A DNA stretch of 8,686 nt from Deltaproteobacteria bacterium (GCA_011390535.1 JAABSF010000087.1:1-8686); one strand, 5' to 3'. Counted from the stretch's first letter, positions 1-7,123 are shown. Notes: generated from the letters alone by a model not told the origin. Numbers and translations are program-made.

Positions 1-354
1 GAGTTGGCCTGCCTTGCAGACTGCTCCGGCTTTGACACATCAGCCTGCTTCAGCTACGAGTGCGGAAACAACACCATAGAACCCGGTGAAACCTGCGACG
101 GCGCAGACTTGGATGGCCAAACCTGTATCACGCAAGGCTATGACGACGGTGAGCTGGCCTGTCTCGCAGACTGCTCGGACTTTGATTTGATAGGTTGTTA
201 CAATTACACCTGCGGTGACGGTACAATAAATAACGAAGAGGAGTGTGACGGCGATGATTTGGGCGGACTAGACACTTGTGCGGATCACGGCTGCAGAGTC
301 AGCGAGGCGATCACCTGTAATGATGATTGCACTTACAACTTATCCGCATGTCTC
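1..354 (+). repeat. Tandem coding repeat, 150-bp period, Cys-rich units
   Basis: The DNA at 1-64 recurs at 151-214, exactly 150 bases later. GAG-TTG/CTG-GCC-TGC/TGT and GCAGACTGCTC are conserved, with changes mainly at third codon positions. A third, more divergent unit of about 48 codons runs from about 211 to 354. The pattern fits duplication of a 50-residue disulfide-bonded module. The array certainly continues to the left of the window, because the first unit is cut off. Confidence 0.8.
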
Positions 355-1041
355 TCGGGGCACGATGAAGACGAAGACGGGGTGGATGATAATTGCGACA
401 ATTGCCCATCATATTACAACACCGATCAAGCAGACACCAACGGAGACGGAATCGGAGACGTATGCGAATACCCAGGAGATCATGAGCTTCTCTCTTCAAT
501 CATCATTTTCGACCCGTTTCTGGATGATGAAAACTCATGGGACGCAAACGAAGGCAACTGGGAATACGGTGGAGACGAGGTTTCAGGATCCAGAATTAAT
601 GGGGGAGGCAACTATCTCCACGAAGTTGAACTTTCGAGTGAGCCATATGCTGTGGAAACAACATTTTTCTTCCAGGAACCGGACCCCACCTCACACAGCT
701 GGACAGGGCTGATTTTTGCGTGGACCGCAAACAACAAAGCCTACGCTTGCCACTTCAACAGAGACGAGACAAGCTTCGGTATCTGGCGAATCGACAATAG
801 CACTGCGTGGGAATTACTCACCAGCGAAAACATATCTACTACAGCAGATGACTTACACTGGAGAAGACTACATGTTTTTTATGATGGTTCTGAAGTAATC
901 TGTAGCTACAGCGACGAAACAGGAGTATTAATCTCAGTTCTTGCTCAAGGAAACCAGGTATGGAATGAAATGTCCGGCCAAACCGGCATCCGTGTTTACA
1001 ATGAAAGTACAGTATTCACATCATTCACTGCATACCAATAG
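1..1041 (+). CDS. Secreted Cys-rich repeat protein with thrombospondin type 3 segment (5' truncated)
   Basis: This is the C-terminal 346 codons of a larger extracellular protein. The reading frame is open at the first base and the TTG at position 4 is not a real start, because the same residues recur inside the next repeat. Counting from the first codon in the window, residues 1-118 are Cys-rich units with a period of 50 residues. CGNNTIEPGETCDG begins at residue 21 and CGDGTINNEEECDG at residue 71; these are myxobacterial disulfide-repeat style units. Residues about 122-156 form an Asp/Asn-rich, Cys-containing thrombospondin type 3 calcium-binding segment ending in DTNGDGIGDVCE. Residues about 165-346 contain many aromatic beta-strand-like stretches (GNWEYGG, WTGLIFAW, WRRLHVFYDG) and resemble a LamG/DUF1080-type jelly roll. 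A surface or secreted adhesin or binding role is inferred; the ligand is unknown. It is convergent with the ferritin gene across 65 bases, with no clear terminator hairpin between them. Confidence 0.85.
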   Translation, partial: ELACLADCSGFDTSACFSYECGNNTIEPGETCDGADLDGQTCITQGYDDGELACLADCSDFDLIGCYNYTCGDGTINNEEECDGDDLGGLDTCADHGCRVSEAITCNDDCTYNLSACLSGHDEDEDGVDDNCDNCPSYYNTDQADTNGDGIGDVCEYPGDHELLSSIIIFDPFLDDENSWDANEGNWEYGGDEVSGSRINGGGNYLHEVELSSEPYAVETTFFFQEPDPTSHSWTGLIFAWTANNKAYACHFNRDETSFGIWRIDNSTAWELLTSENISTTADDLHWRRLHVFYDGSEVICSYSDETGVLISVLAQGNQVWNEMSGQTGIRVYNESTVFTSFTAYQ

Positions 1042-1106
1042 ACACCTATCACCACTGTTTCCACATCTGCAAATCACCACAAATAACTCGAAACCGCCAC
1101 TAATCT

Positions 1107-1622
1107 TTAAAAAGTCACCTCTGGATTAAGAGCATAGACTCTCTGCGCCATCTCACGATCTATCATGAATAACCCGCCTTTGCTGCCCTCCACGAGCTTG
1201 AGTCGCTGAACCACCTCGTCTGCAGAAGCTTCTTCTTCGACTTGTTCTGCAACAAACCACTGCAAAAAGTTAACCGACGCGTGATCTTTTTCCTCTTGAG
1301 CAATCTCGACCAGCTTGTTGATTCTGCCGGTTATATGTTGCTCATGCTTGTACGCCGCTTCGAATATCTGTAGAGGTGAGCTCCACTCGGTTTGCGGTGC
1401 TTCAATCGCCTGCAACTTAACATCGCCCCCACGCTCATTTATGTAATTGTAAAAACGATGCGCATGCTCCTGCTCTTCAAGCGCCTGCGTCCTCATCCAG
1501 TGAGCAAATCCAGGCAACCCCACCGACTCGAAATATGCCGACATCGAGTAATACAGATAGCCGGAAAAAAGCTCTTCATTTATCTGCTTGTTCATTTCTT
1601 CTAAAATCTTACTTTTCATCAT
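1107..1622 (-). CDS. ftnA: Bacterial non-heme ferritin
   Basis: This 171-residue protein is a cytoplasmic iron-storage ferritin, which oxidises Fe(II) and stores it as a mineral core in a 24-subunit shell. It aligns without gaps to E. coli FtnA numbering through the ferroxidase region: E17, Y24, E49, E50, H53, E94, E126, Q127 and E130 are all present (segments NEELFSGYLYY, LEEQEHAHRF and AEQVEEE). Length is normal for the family (about 165-175). I chose the ATG at 1622 because AAGGAG lies 7 bases upstream; a second ATG follows directly. The frame stays open further upstream, but that extension is not ferritin-like. The gene is single, convergent with the Cys-rich protein gene and divergent from pepF. 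No convincing Fur site or promoter was seen upstream. The family is certain; the exact subfamily is less so. Confidence 0.95.
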   Translation of the reverse strand: MMKSKILEEMNKQINEELFSGYLYYSMSAYFESVGLPGFAHWMRTQALEEQEHAHRFYNYINERGGDVKLQAIEAPQTEWSSPLQIFEAAYKHEQHITGRINKLVEIAQEEKDHASVNFLQWFVAEQVEEEASADEVVQRLKLVEGSKGGLFMIDREMAQRVYALNPEVTF

Positions 1623-1629
1623 TGGTAAA

Positions 1630-1635
1630 CTCCTT
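1630..1635 (-). promoter_or_regulatory. Ribosome binding site fixing the ferritin start
   Basis: On the minus strand AAGGAG lies 7 bases before the ATG at 1622 and 10 before the next ATG. This decides against the longer open frame that begins at the ATG at 1733. Confidence 0.8.
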
Positions 1636-1791
1636 TGTATATTTGGTTCACATTTATCAAGCCATTCAATTACTCCACAACTTGGACACAAAATAGCAAA
1701 AGACAACCCCCGACCCACACCACCTTGGTTCATTCTCCAATGCCCGGCCGATCCTACTGTATCGAACCACGCCCGTAAAACGGTCTGTGGG

Positions 1792-1818
1792 TTGAATTGT
1801 TGATTCGGATGCTATAGA
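1792..1818 (+). promoter_or_regulatory. Weak candidate promoter for pepF
   Basis: TTGAAT (1792-1797) and TATAGA (1813-1818) are separated by 15 bases, shorter than the usual 17. They lie about 32 bases before the PepF start codon. The boxes are only partial matches to the sigma-70 consensus, so this is a candidate only. Confidence 0.25.
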
Positions 1819-1849
1819 AACTCTGGATAAACCGAAGAATGGAGATGAA

Positions 1850-3847
1850 ATGCAGGAAAAAAATGCGATCTTTCTTATTTGCACTTTAACGCTTAGTCTA
1901 ACAGTCTTTACAACTTCGTGTAAACCGGCGGAAGGCGGGCACCCCCAAAAGGCCACAACCGATAAAACGGAATCAACTAATGATCATTCATCAGAGAGAC
2001 AAAAGGAAAACGAAAAAACCATGAATAAAGTCGTTACTCTTCCCGAGCGCCAAGAAATTGATGACAAATACAAATGGAACCCGTCAATTATATTTAAAAA
2101 TGAACAAGAATGGGAAAATGAACTAAAAAGAGTGACAGATGAACTTCCAACCCTAAAGGATTGTTCAGGAAAACTGACCAGTTCCGTAAAAGTCCTAAAA
2201 AAGTGTCTGGACCGAATATACAATTTCCAGAATCGCATCCATCATCTCATGGCATATGCGTCACGAATTTACGACACCGACATCCGCAAATCCAAACCCC
2301 AGGCCATGAGCTCATCGTCCGAGAAGCTATATACGGAGTTTCTCTCAACGATTTCGTTTGTTGAACCAGAGTTACTCGAACTTTCTGAACAAAAACTCCG
2401 CAAACTAGCTTCGCGGCCTGAACTAAAAGATTATGATCGTGAGTTACTAAGACTGCTCCGCTTAAAAAAGCATGTCTTGAGCAAGCCTGAAGAGACCATA
2501 TTGGCACAAGCTTCAGCGATGGGACTTTCCCCTCACAACATATATAAGACTTTTTCCAACGCGGAGATGAAATTCCCCCAGTTCAAAGACCAAGAGGGCC
2601 GATCAATCGAACTGTCCGCTGCTACATACGCAAAGTACCGTAAATCACAAAACCGAGAGGTAAGAAAGCAAGTCTTCAACAAGTTTTGGACAACCTACAA
2701 AAGCTATCGAAGCAGCTTTTCTCAAATGTTGTCGTCTCAAATCCAGTATTATGACTTTGTAGCAAAAGCGAGAAATTACAAAAACGCACTTGAATCATCC
2801 CTGAAACCCAATGCCATTCCAGCTGAATTCTATCCAAAGCTTATCAAGGCCATAACAGCTCATTTGGATGTATTTCATAGATATCTTAAACTTCGCAAGA
2901 AACTCCTCAAAATAGAAGGAGAGCAGTATTATTATGATATCTATCCCCTCGCTGTAGCAAAGACATCCAAAAACTACGGATACAAAGAAGCTCAAAATAT
3001 CCTCCCAACAGCGCTGGCCCCACTGGGCGAAGATTACATTGGAAAGCTGACAAAATCACTGGAAGACGGCTCCGGATGGTTGGATGTCTATCCAAACCAA
3101 GGAAAACGATCAGGCGCATACAGCTCTTCGGTTTACGGCCGCCACCCTCTTGTATTGCTTAATTATACTGATGATTTCGACAGTTTAACAACCACCGCCC
3201 ACGAGATGGGGCACGCTCTCCACAGCGCTTATTCCATGAAGACGCAACCTTTTGCTAAAGCACATTATTCGCTCTTTGTAGCAGAAGTAGCATCGATTTT
3301 TAATGAAACTCTGTTGATCGAATATCTTTTGGAAAAAGAAACCGATCCCGAACATAAAAAATTCCTTCTTTCAGCTTATTTGGATTCATTCCGTGGAACC
3401 GTTTTCAGGCAAACAATGTTCGCGGAATTCGAGTTAGAGGCCTATCGTCGTCTGGCCGCCCGCAAACCACTAACGGCGGATTCTCTCAGCAATCTGTATT
3501 TAGAATTACTCCGAAAGTACCACGGTCATGACAAGAACATAATGAATATCGAACCACTCTATGGTGTAGAGTGGGCTTACATTCCTCATTTTTACTACCA
3601 CTTCTACGTTTACCAGTATGCCAGTGGCTTCGTCGCCGCCACAGCTTTAGCCCAAAAGGTTTTGAAGGAAGGCGAGCCTGCAGCAAAACGCTACATCGAA
3701 AATCTATTGAAAGCCGGGGGGTCCGAAGACCCACTGGAAATACTGAAAAACGCCGGGGTTGACATGACCTCTGCCGAACCATACGAGATGGCGGCGAAAA
3801 AGTTTGCGGAAAGAGTTGCAGAGCTTGAAGAACTGGCCGAAAAATAG
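1850..3847 (+). CDS. pepF: Oligoendopeptidase F (M3B family) with an export signal, probable lipoprotein
   Basis: This is a zinc metallopeptidase that cleaves oligopeptides. The M3 zinc motif HEMGH is at residues 451-455, and E479 in VAEVASIFNE is the expected third metal ligand 28 residues after the first His. The following Tyr/His-rich segment near the C terminus (YIPHFYYHFYVYQYASG) is typical of PepF. At 665 residues it is longer than the usual roughly 600. The excess is an N-terminal hydrophobic stretch (residues 6-20) ending FTTSC with Cys24, then a polar linker to about residue 57. Family homology begins at about M58. This suggests a lipoprotein anchored in the envelope, although Thr at lipobox position -3 is atypical. 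The ATG at 1850 was chosen because GGAG lies 5 bases upstream. It is divergent from ferritin, monocistronic, and convergent with the TPR gene. Confidence 0.95.
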   Translation: MQEKNAIFLICTLTLSLTVFTTSCKPAEGGHPQKATTDKTESTNDHSSERQKENEKTMNKVVTLPERQEIDDKYKWNPSIIFKNEQEWENELKRVTDELPTLKDCSGKLTSSVKVLKKCLDRIYNFQNRIHHLMAYASRIYDTDIRKSKPQAMSSSSEKLYTEFLSTISFVEPELLELSEQKLRKLASRPELKDYDRELLRLLRLKKHVLSKPEETILAQASAMGLSPHNIYKTFSNAEMKFPQFKDQEGRSIELSAATYAKYRKSQNREVRKQVFNKFWTTYKSYRSSFSQMLSSQIQYYDFVAKARNYKNALESSLKPNAIPAEFYPKLIKAITAHLDVFHRYLKLRKKLLKIEGEQYYYDIYPLAVAKTSKNYGYKEAQNILPTALAPLGEDYIGKLTKSLEDGSGWLDVYPNQGKRSGAYSSSVYGRHPLVLLNYTDDFDSLTTTAHEMGHALHSAYSMKTQPFAKAHYSLFVAEVASIFNETLLIEYLLEKETDPEHKKFLLSAYLDSFRGTVFRQTMFAEFELEAYRRLAARKPLTADSLSNLYLELLRKYHGHDKNIMNIEPLYGVEWAYIPHFYYHFYVYQYASGFVAATALAQKVLKEGEPAAKRYIENLLKAGGSEDPLEILKNAGVDMTSAEPYEMAAKKFAERVAELEELAEK

Positions 3848-3971
3848 TCTAAGTCGGCACCACAAAGAAAGCTTGTATCAACAGTGCAAATGACACCATC
3901 CCGCTCTTCCCCCCCAAATCGAACAAAAACAGAAAAAACATGAAATGAAAAAATGAAATGAAGAATTAACA
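3848..3971. other. Intergenic stretch after pepF, no gene
   Basis: No coding frame or hairpin terminator is visible directly after the pepF stop. The only structure is a small direct repeat, ATGAAATGAA at 3940-3949 and again at 3953-3962, separated by AAA, plus a short C tract at about 3909-3915. Nothing else could be supported here. Confidence 0.5.
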
Positions 3972-3973
3972 GT

Positions 3974-3998
3974 AACCACCGCCTGAAGGCGGTGGGTT
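3974..3998. repeat. Perfect GC-rich stem-loop (hairpin 1)
   Basis: CCACCGCC (3976-3983) pairs with GGCGGTGG (3988-3995) around a TGAA loop. AA at 3974-3975 can pair with TT at 3997-3998 across one bulged G. It is the first stem-loop after pepF and is followed by only three Ts, so it could end transcription weakly, but it looks more like an element end. Confidence 0.85.
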
Positions 3999-4069
3999 TA
4001 CGAGCGCCTTCTCAACAAATGCCGACAGGACTCGACGCTCGCTTTCTGATAAAACGACGACCGAACAGG

Positions 4070-4089
4070 CCGTCGCCTTCAGGCGGCGG
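4070..4089. repeat. GC-rich stem-loop (hairpin 2), inverted degenerate copy of hairpin 1
   Basis: CCGTCGCC (4070-4077) pairs with GGCGGCGG (4082-4089) around TTCA, with one T-G wobble. Its reverse complement, CCGCCGCC-TGAA-GGCGACGG, differs from hairpin 1 at only two stem bases and has the same loop. The two therefore form an inverted pair about 95 bases apart. Confidence 0.8.
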
Positions 4090-4111
4090 TTGTTGACGCA
4101 GACGACGGAAA

Positions 4112-4131
4112 CCCCCGCATTGATGCGGGGG
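4112..4131. repeat. Strong GC-rich stem-loop (hairpin 3)
   Basis: CCCCCGCA (4112-4119) pairs perfectly with TGCGGGGG (4124-4131) around TTGA. On the minus strand it is followed by TTTCC, so it could also act as the transcription end of the kinase/TPR operon that runs into it from 4227. The stem sequence differs from hairpins 1 and 2. Confidence 0.85.
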
Positions 4132-4226
4132 AGCTTCCGCATTTAGGCCCTGTAGACCTTCTAAATACTTTGCATAAAGGCGGTGGGGTTTCCAACCATC
4201 CCCAAAGGTGACAATGAGATGCTCAA

Positions 4227-5231
4227 TCACCAAGCAATCGAAAAGCCCACGCTGCCGGGACCCACAAACGGAGTAACGCGACCGGTCACCGATTGTTCTT
4301 TATCGTCGTCCTTCTTTTGGTCTCCACTCCATTTCGTAAAAACAGCCAGAACCGCGGCTGAAACACCTGCTGCCGCAGTAACGCCAATCATGATGTTGGT
4401 GGCCAACTTGTATTTCTCACCTTTTTTCTCAAGCTCATCCGTCTGATTTTCGTTGTATTCATCCTTGATCTTCATTGTCTTTACCCCCAGCCCCGCGACC
4501 ACACCACCAGCAGCAACAGTTAACCCTGCGGCAACAGTAAAATAGGCCCAATGCAATTTTCCCAAGCCCTCTTTTTCTCTTTCTTCAGTTCCTTTATGAT
4601 CCCCCCTCTTATCATCTCCTTTGTCTTCTACCTCTCTCCCTGAGGGAATCGTCGTCAACTCCCAAACCTTTTGTGTCCCCTCGTCAACAGGGATTCTCTT
4701 CTGGGCTACAACTTCGTTATCAATCTTGATCTCCACATTCATCTCACCCGGCCTTACCACTTTTTCCACCCGCCCCTGACCTTCCAGCCGGTTATTAACC
4801 CATATTTCAGCCTCTTCACGAGGCATCTGGACAATCAAGACACCCACCTTTTGCTGTAGTTGCATCAAAGGCTTCGGCACCGTTTTTCGCTCTTCTGCAG
4901 AGCACTCAGCGAGATACATTCGAAGATGGGTAACAGCGTTAATTTCATCGCCGAGATTGAAGTAAGCCAAAGCAATATTGAACTGAATTTCTTTTCGTTT
5001 CCAGAAAAAATAAGCCGCTTTGAATGATTCAATGGCTGCCTTGTATTCCTTCTGAGCAAAAAGCTTTCTACCCTTTAAAAACAACTTTTTCGCTCGGGCG
5101 ATTTCGCTATCTGTATTTTGGTCATCATCACCAACTTGTGCAAAAATCTTGCGTGGTTGAGCTGAAACATCCGGTAGTACAAAAAAAGCAAAAACTCCCA
5201 CACAGCAGGGCAATAACAACATTTTTCTCAT
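4227..5231 (-). CDS. Exported TPR protein with PEGA-like segment and two C-terminal membrane helices
   Basis: The protein has 334 residues from the ATG at 5231. Residues 4-24 form a signal peptide ending VSA before Q25. Residues about 43-110 are TPR helices (KGRKLFAQKEYKAAIESFKA, then FNIALAYFNLGDEINAVTHL). Residues about 129-192 fit a PEGA-like beta unit: it begins VGVLIVQMP, with a small-protein-like VNNRLEG and the turn RPGEMNVEI. A highly charged linker (197-225) precedes two hydrophobic helices (about 228-250 and 277-298), and the tail VTPFVGPGSVGFSIAW ends in an aromatic residue. This layout is common in deltaproteobacterial genomes beside Ser/Thr kinases, but no molecular function is established. 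A GTG start at 5273 is possible, but it has no ribosome site and would bury the signal peptide. It lies 62 bases downstream of the kinase, likely in one operon. Confidence 0.85.
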   Translation of the reverse strand: MRKMLLLPCCVGVFAFFVLPDVSAQPRKIFAQVGDDDQNTDSEIARAKKLFLKGRKLFAQKEYKAAIESFKAAYFFWKRKEIQFNIALAYFNLGDEINAVTHLRMYLAECSAEERKTVPKPLMQLQQKVGVLIVQMPREEAEIWVNNRLEGQGRVEKVVRPGEMNVEIKIDNEVVAQKRIPVDEGTQKVWELTTIPSGREVEDKGDDKRGDHKGTEEREKEGLGKLHWAYFTVAAGLTVAAGGVVAGLGVKTMKIKDEYNENQTDELEKKGEKYKLATNIMIGVTAAAGVSAAVLAVFTKWSGDQKKDDDKEQSVTGRVTPFVGPGSVGFSIAW

Positions 5232-5293
5232 TTTGGATTCGACTCCCAACTTTGGTTTTCCATCAGTATACACAAAAGTTACATTTTGCCGGA

Positions 5294-6991
5294 TTACATT
5301 GGAATATTTTTCAACTCGATAGTGGGCCTAGTTTTCCTTGCCGGACGTTGTCTGCGGTTCTCTCTAGGTCTGGATCTCAGATTCAATATTAATTCCTTGT
5401 CTTTTTCGGGAATTAAAACAAAACTTTCCGAATAATACCCTTTAGCTTTTATTCGCAGCGTCTCGTTTTTACTGGAGGGAGCCACGGAAAATTCCAGAGG
5501 TTTCCCCTCATAAGTCTTACCCCTAAATACAGCTTTCGCTTTTGCTTTCCGAGGATGAACAATCACACTAATTTTGATAACCTCGGGCGCCCTCGGCTTT
5601 TCTTGCTTAGCTTTCTTTCCATCCCCCTTCTTTTCATCCTTTTCTCCAACTCCAGCCTCCATTGATCCATCTGCTTCAACGCCGCCATTCTCCCCTTGTC
5701 TCTCGGAAATCTGCTTGGATTGCAACCCACTACTCCCTCTTCTTGTATTCCCACCACCTTCGGCAGCTGCAACCCCTTCCATAGGCCCTCTTTCACGCTT
5801 TTCAGCCCCGGCGCTCTCTTCACCCGGGGTTATCAAAAAAATTGCGGCAATAACAACAACAAAAGCAATCCCGAGACCTGCGCTGACTAGGCTCAACATG
5901 GATACAGGCTTTCGAATAGTCTGCTGTATTATCGAATCTGTATGAAAACCATTCGGAACACTGCTCACCTCTCCAGACATCCCGTAAGCCTTCATGGGCT
6001 CTTCGTGGTCTTCTTCGAGAGCTCTTTGTATCTGTTCAGCCTTGAGCTTCTTCTGATCCTCGAAATATTTCGTCATCAGAACACCGACATCCTGATGAGA
6101 CGCCATCTCTCCGTGTTGCAAAAGCAATCTTCCCAAAGCCTGCTCTAATTCACCTGCGCTGCTGTAGCGTTGCTCCGGATCCTTTGCCAAGGCTTTCATA
6201 ATGATCGCTTCCAGATCCGACGGCACATCCGGTTGTATTGAAGTTGGCGGAGGGACAACACACTCAAGCACTCTATAAAGAGTTGCTGCATCATTTCTGG
6301 CTTTAAAGAGCCGCTTCATTGTGACGGCTTCATACAAAATTATCCCCAAAGAAAACACATCCGAACGTCGATCCAAAGGAGCGGATGATGCTTGCTCCGG
6401 TGACATGTAGGCGATCTTTCCTTTTATGGTCCCGTCGGATGTATGGCTTATTTTCTCTGCAGCATAGGCGATGCCGAAATCCACCACCTTCACATGGCCA
6501 TCATAAGTCATCAGCAAGTTTTGGGGAGAAACATCCCGGTGCACGACATTTAAGGGCCTGCCATCAGGGGTCGTCAGTTCATGGGCTGCATGCAAGCCGG
6601 CAGCTGCGTCGGCAATCATTCGGGCGGCAATCGTCCAGGGAAGACCCTCGTCTATCCGCTTCGCAGTCCGCATGAATTCAGCCATGCTGTGACCATGCAC
6701 ATACTCCATCGCGATATAGTAGGATTTGTCCACCGTCCCCATGTCAAATATTGTCGCAACATTGGGATGATGAATCAGGGCGGCGATACGCGCTTCGTCC
6801 TGAAACATCTCGATAAACTCTTGTTCTCCCGCCAGATGGTCATGGATCTTTTTTATCACTACCAGCTTCTGAAAGTTCACCGGCCCGGATAGACGAGCCA
6901 AAAACAAAGTCGCCATACCACCCTGGGCCATCTCCAAAAGGAGCTGGAACCGGCCAAAGCGCCTTGTGTCTTTTCCAGATAATTGATCCAT
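5294..6991 (-). CDS. Transmembrane Ser/Thr protein kinase (PknB/Hanks type) with extracytoplasmic PEGA-like domain
   Basis: The protein has 565 residues. The kinase domain spans about 12-290: glycine loop AQGGMA (22-27, first Gly replaced by Ala as in many myxobacterial kinases), catalytic Lys K47, helix C E66, catalytic loop HRDVSPQN (D153, N158), DFG at 171-173 and SPEQ at 197-200, with D211 in RRSDVFSLG. All catalytic residues are present, so it should be active. A juxtamembrane region (about 296-362) leads to one membrane helix (366-387). Then come a long low-complexity Gly/Glu/Lys linker (about 390-466) and a PEGA-like beta segment (472-538) predicted outside the cytoplasm, ending in a basic tail. 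It probably phosphorylates cytoplasmic partners in response to an envelope signal. The next gene downstream encodes a TPR/PEGA membrane protein. The start ATG lacks a strong ribosome site of its own. Confidence 0.95.
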   Translation of the reverse strand: MDQLSGKDTRRFGRFQLLLEMAQGGMATLFLARLSGPVNFQKLVVIKKIHDHLAGEQEFIEMFQDEARIAALIHHPNVATIFDMGTVDKSYYIAMEYVHGHSMAEFMRTAKRIDEGLPWTIAARMIADAAAGLHAAHELTTPDGRPLNVVHRDVSPQNLLMTYDGHVKVVDFGIAYAAEKISHTSDGTIKGKIAYMSPEQASSAPLDRRSDVFSLGIILYEAVTMKRLFKARNDAATLYRVLECVVPPPTSIQPDVPSDLEAIIMKALAKDPEQRYSSAGELEQALGRLLLQHGEMASHQDVGVLMTKYFEDQKKLKAEQIQRALEEDHEEPMKAYGMSGEVSSVPNGFHTDSIIQQTIRKPVSMLSLVSAGLGIAFVVVIAAIFLITPGEESAGAEKRERGPMEGVAAAEGGGNTRRGSSGLQSKQISERQGENGGVEADGSMEAGVGEKDEKKGDGKKAKQEKPRAPEVIKISVIVHPRKAKAKAVFRGKTYEGKPLEFSVAPSSKNETLRIKAKGYYSESFVLIPEKDKELILNLRSRPRENRRQRPARKTRPTIELKNIPM

Positions 6992-6992
6992 C

Positions 6993-7004
6993 TTATTGAA
7001 ACAT
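6993..7004 (-). promoter_or_regulatory. Three-residue minimal ORF (ATG TTT CAA TAA) just before the kinase start
   Basis: On the minus strand a purine-rich AAAAGAGAGACG precedes ATG TTT CAA TAA. The stop codon is followed by a single G and then the kinase ATG at 6991. The better ribosome site therefore fits the mini-ORF, and the kinase could be translated by reinitiation. Chance is a real alternative for an ORF this short. Confidence 0.3.
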
Positions 7005-7041
7005 CGTCTCTCTTTTACAAGCTAACCCCACACACAATTAC

Positions 7042-7070
7042 CATATCCTACTATGGCCGGGTTTTGTCAA
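7042..7070 (-). promoter_or_regulatory. Candidate sigma-70-like promoter for the kinase operon
   Basis: On the minus strand a perfect TTGACA (7070-7065) is followed after 17 bases by GATATG (7047-7042), a partial -10. An alternative -10, TATGGT, lies at 7045-7040 with a spacing of 19. Transcription would start near 7033, giving a leader of about 40 bases before the kinase ATG. The -35 is convincing and the -10 is weak. Confidence 0.4.
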
Positions 7071-7123
7071 CGACTCCATCCTTCTTCCGAAACATAAACG
7101 CATTATAGATCAAAAATTGCCTT

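Larger units (their letters stand above)
3972..4200 (-). mobile_element. Probable remnant of an IS200/IS605-type element (end palindromes, no transposase)
   Basis: Read on the minus strand, this segment starts with CCCCACCGCCTTTATGC (about 4189-4173). It then has a stem-loop at 4131-4112, a second at 4089-4070, and ends in a perfect CCACCGCC/GGCGGTGG palindrome followed by TTAC (3995-3972). GC-rich subterminal palindromes with 4-base loops next to TTAC-like flanks are characteristic of IS200/IS605 and TnpB-carrying elements, and of the guide-RNA (omega RNA) region at their right ends. A 73-codon minus-strand frame (4233-4012) crosses the palindromes and is probably not a real protein. No TnpA HUH/Tyr motif or TnpB RuvC motif was seen, so only an end or a palindrome-associated derivative could be left. 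The element type is inferred. Confidence 0.45.

Noticed and set aside
1623..1733. In-frame N-terminal extension of the ferritin containing CPSCG, like a zinc ribbon
   Set aside because: A clear ribosome site sits directly before the ATG at 1622, ferritins do not carry such an extension, and the open frame continues upstream without a ribosome site. The CPSCG is most likely chance.
3940..3962. ATGAAATGAA direct repeat as the start of a CRISPR or iteron array
   Set aside because: Only two short A-rich copies with a 3-base gap. There is no further unit and no spacer structure.
4012..4233. 73-codon minus-strand ORF across the hairpin cluster
   Set aside because: It starts inside the TPR gene in another frame, and its codons are dictated by the palindromes. 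It looks like a translation of element-end or RNA-coding sequence rather than a protein gene.
5574..5945. Plus-strand ORFs opposite the kinase linker
   Set aside because: They are antisense shadows of the low-complexity Gly/Glu/Lys linker of the kinase, giving Pro/Ser-rich translations without ribosome sites.
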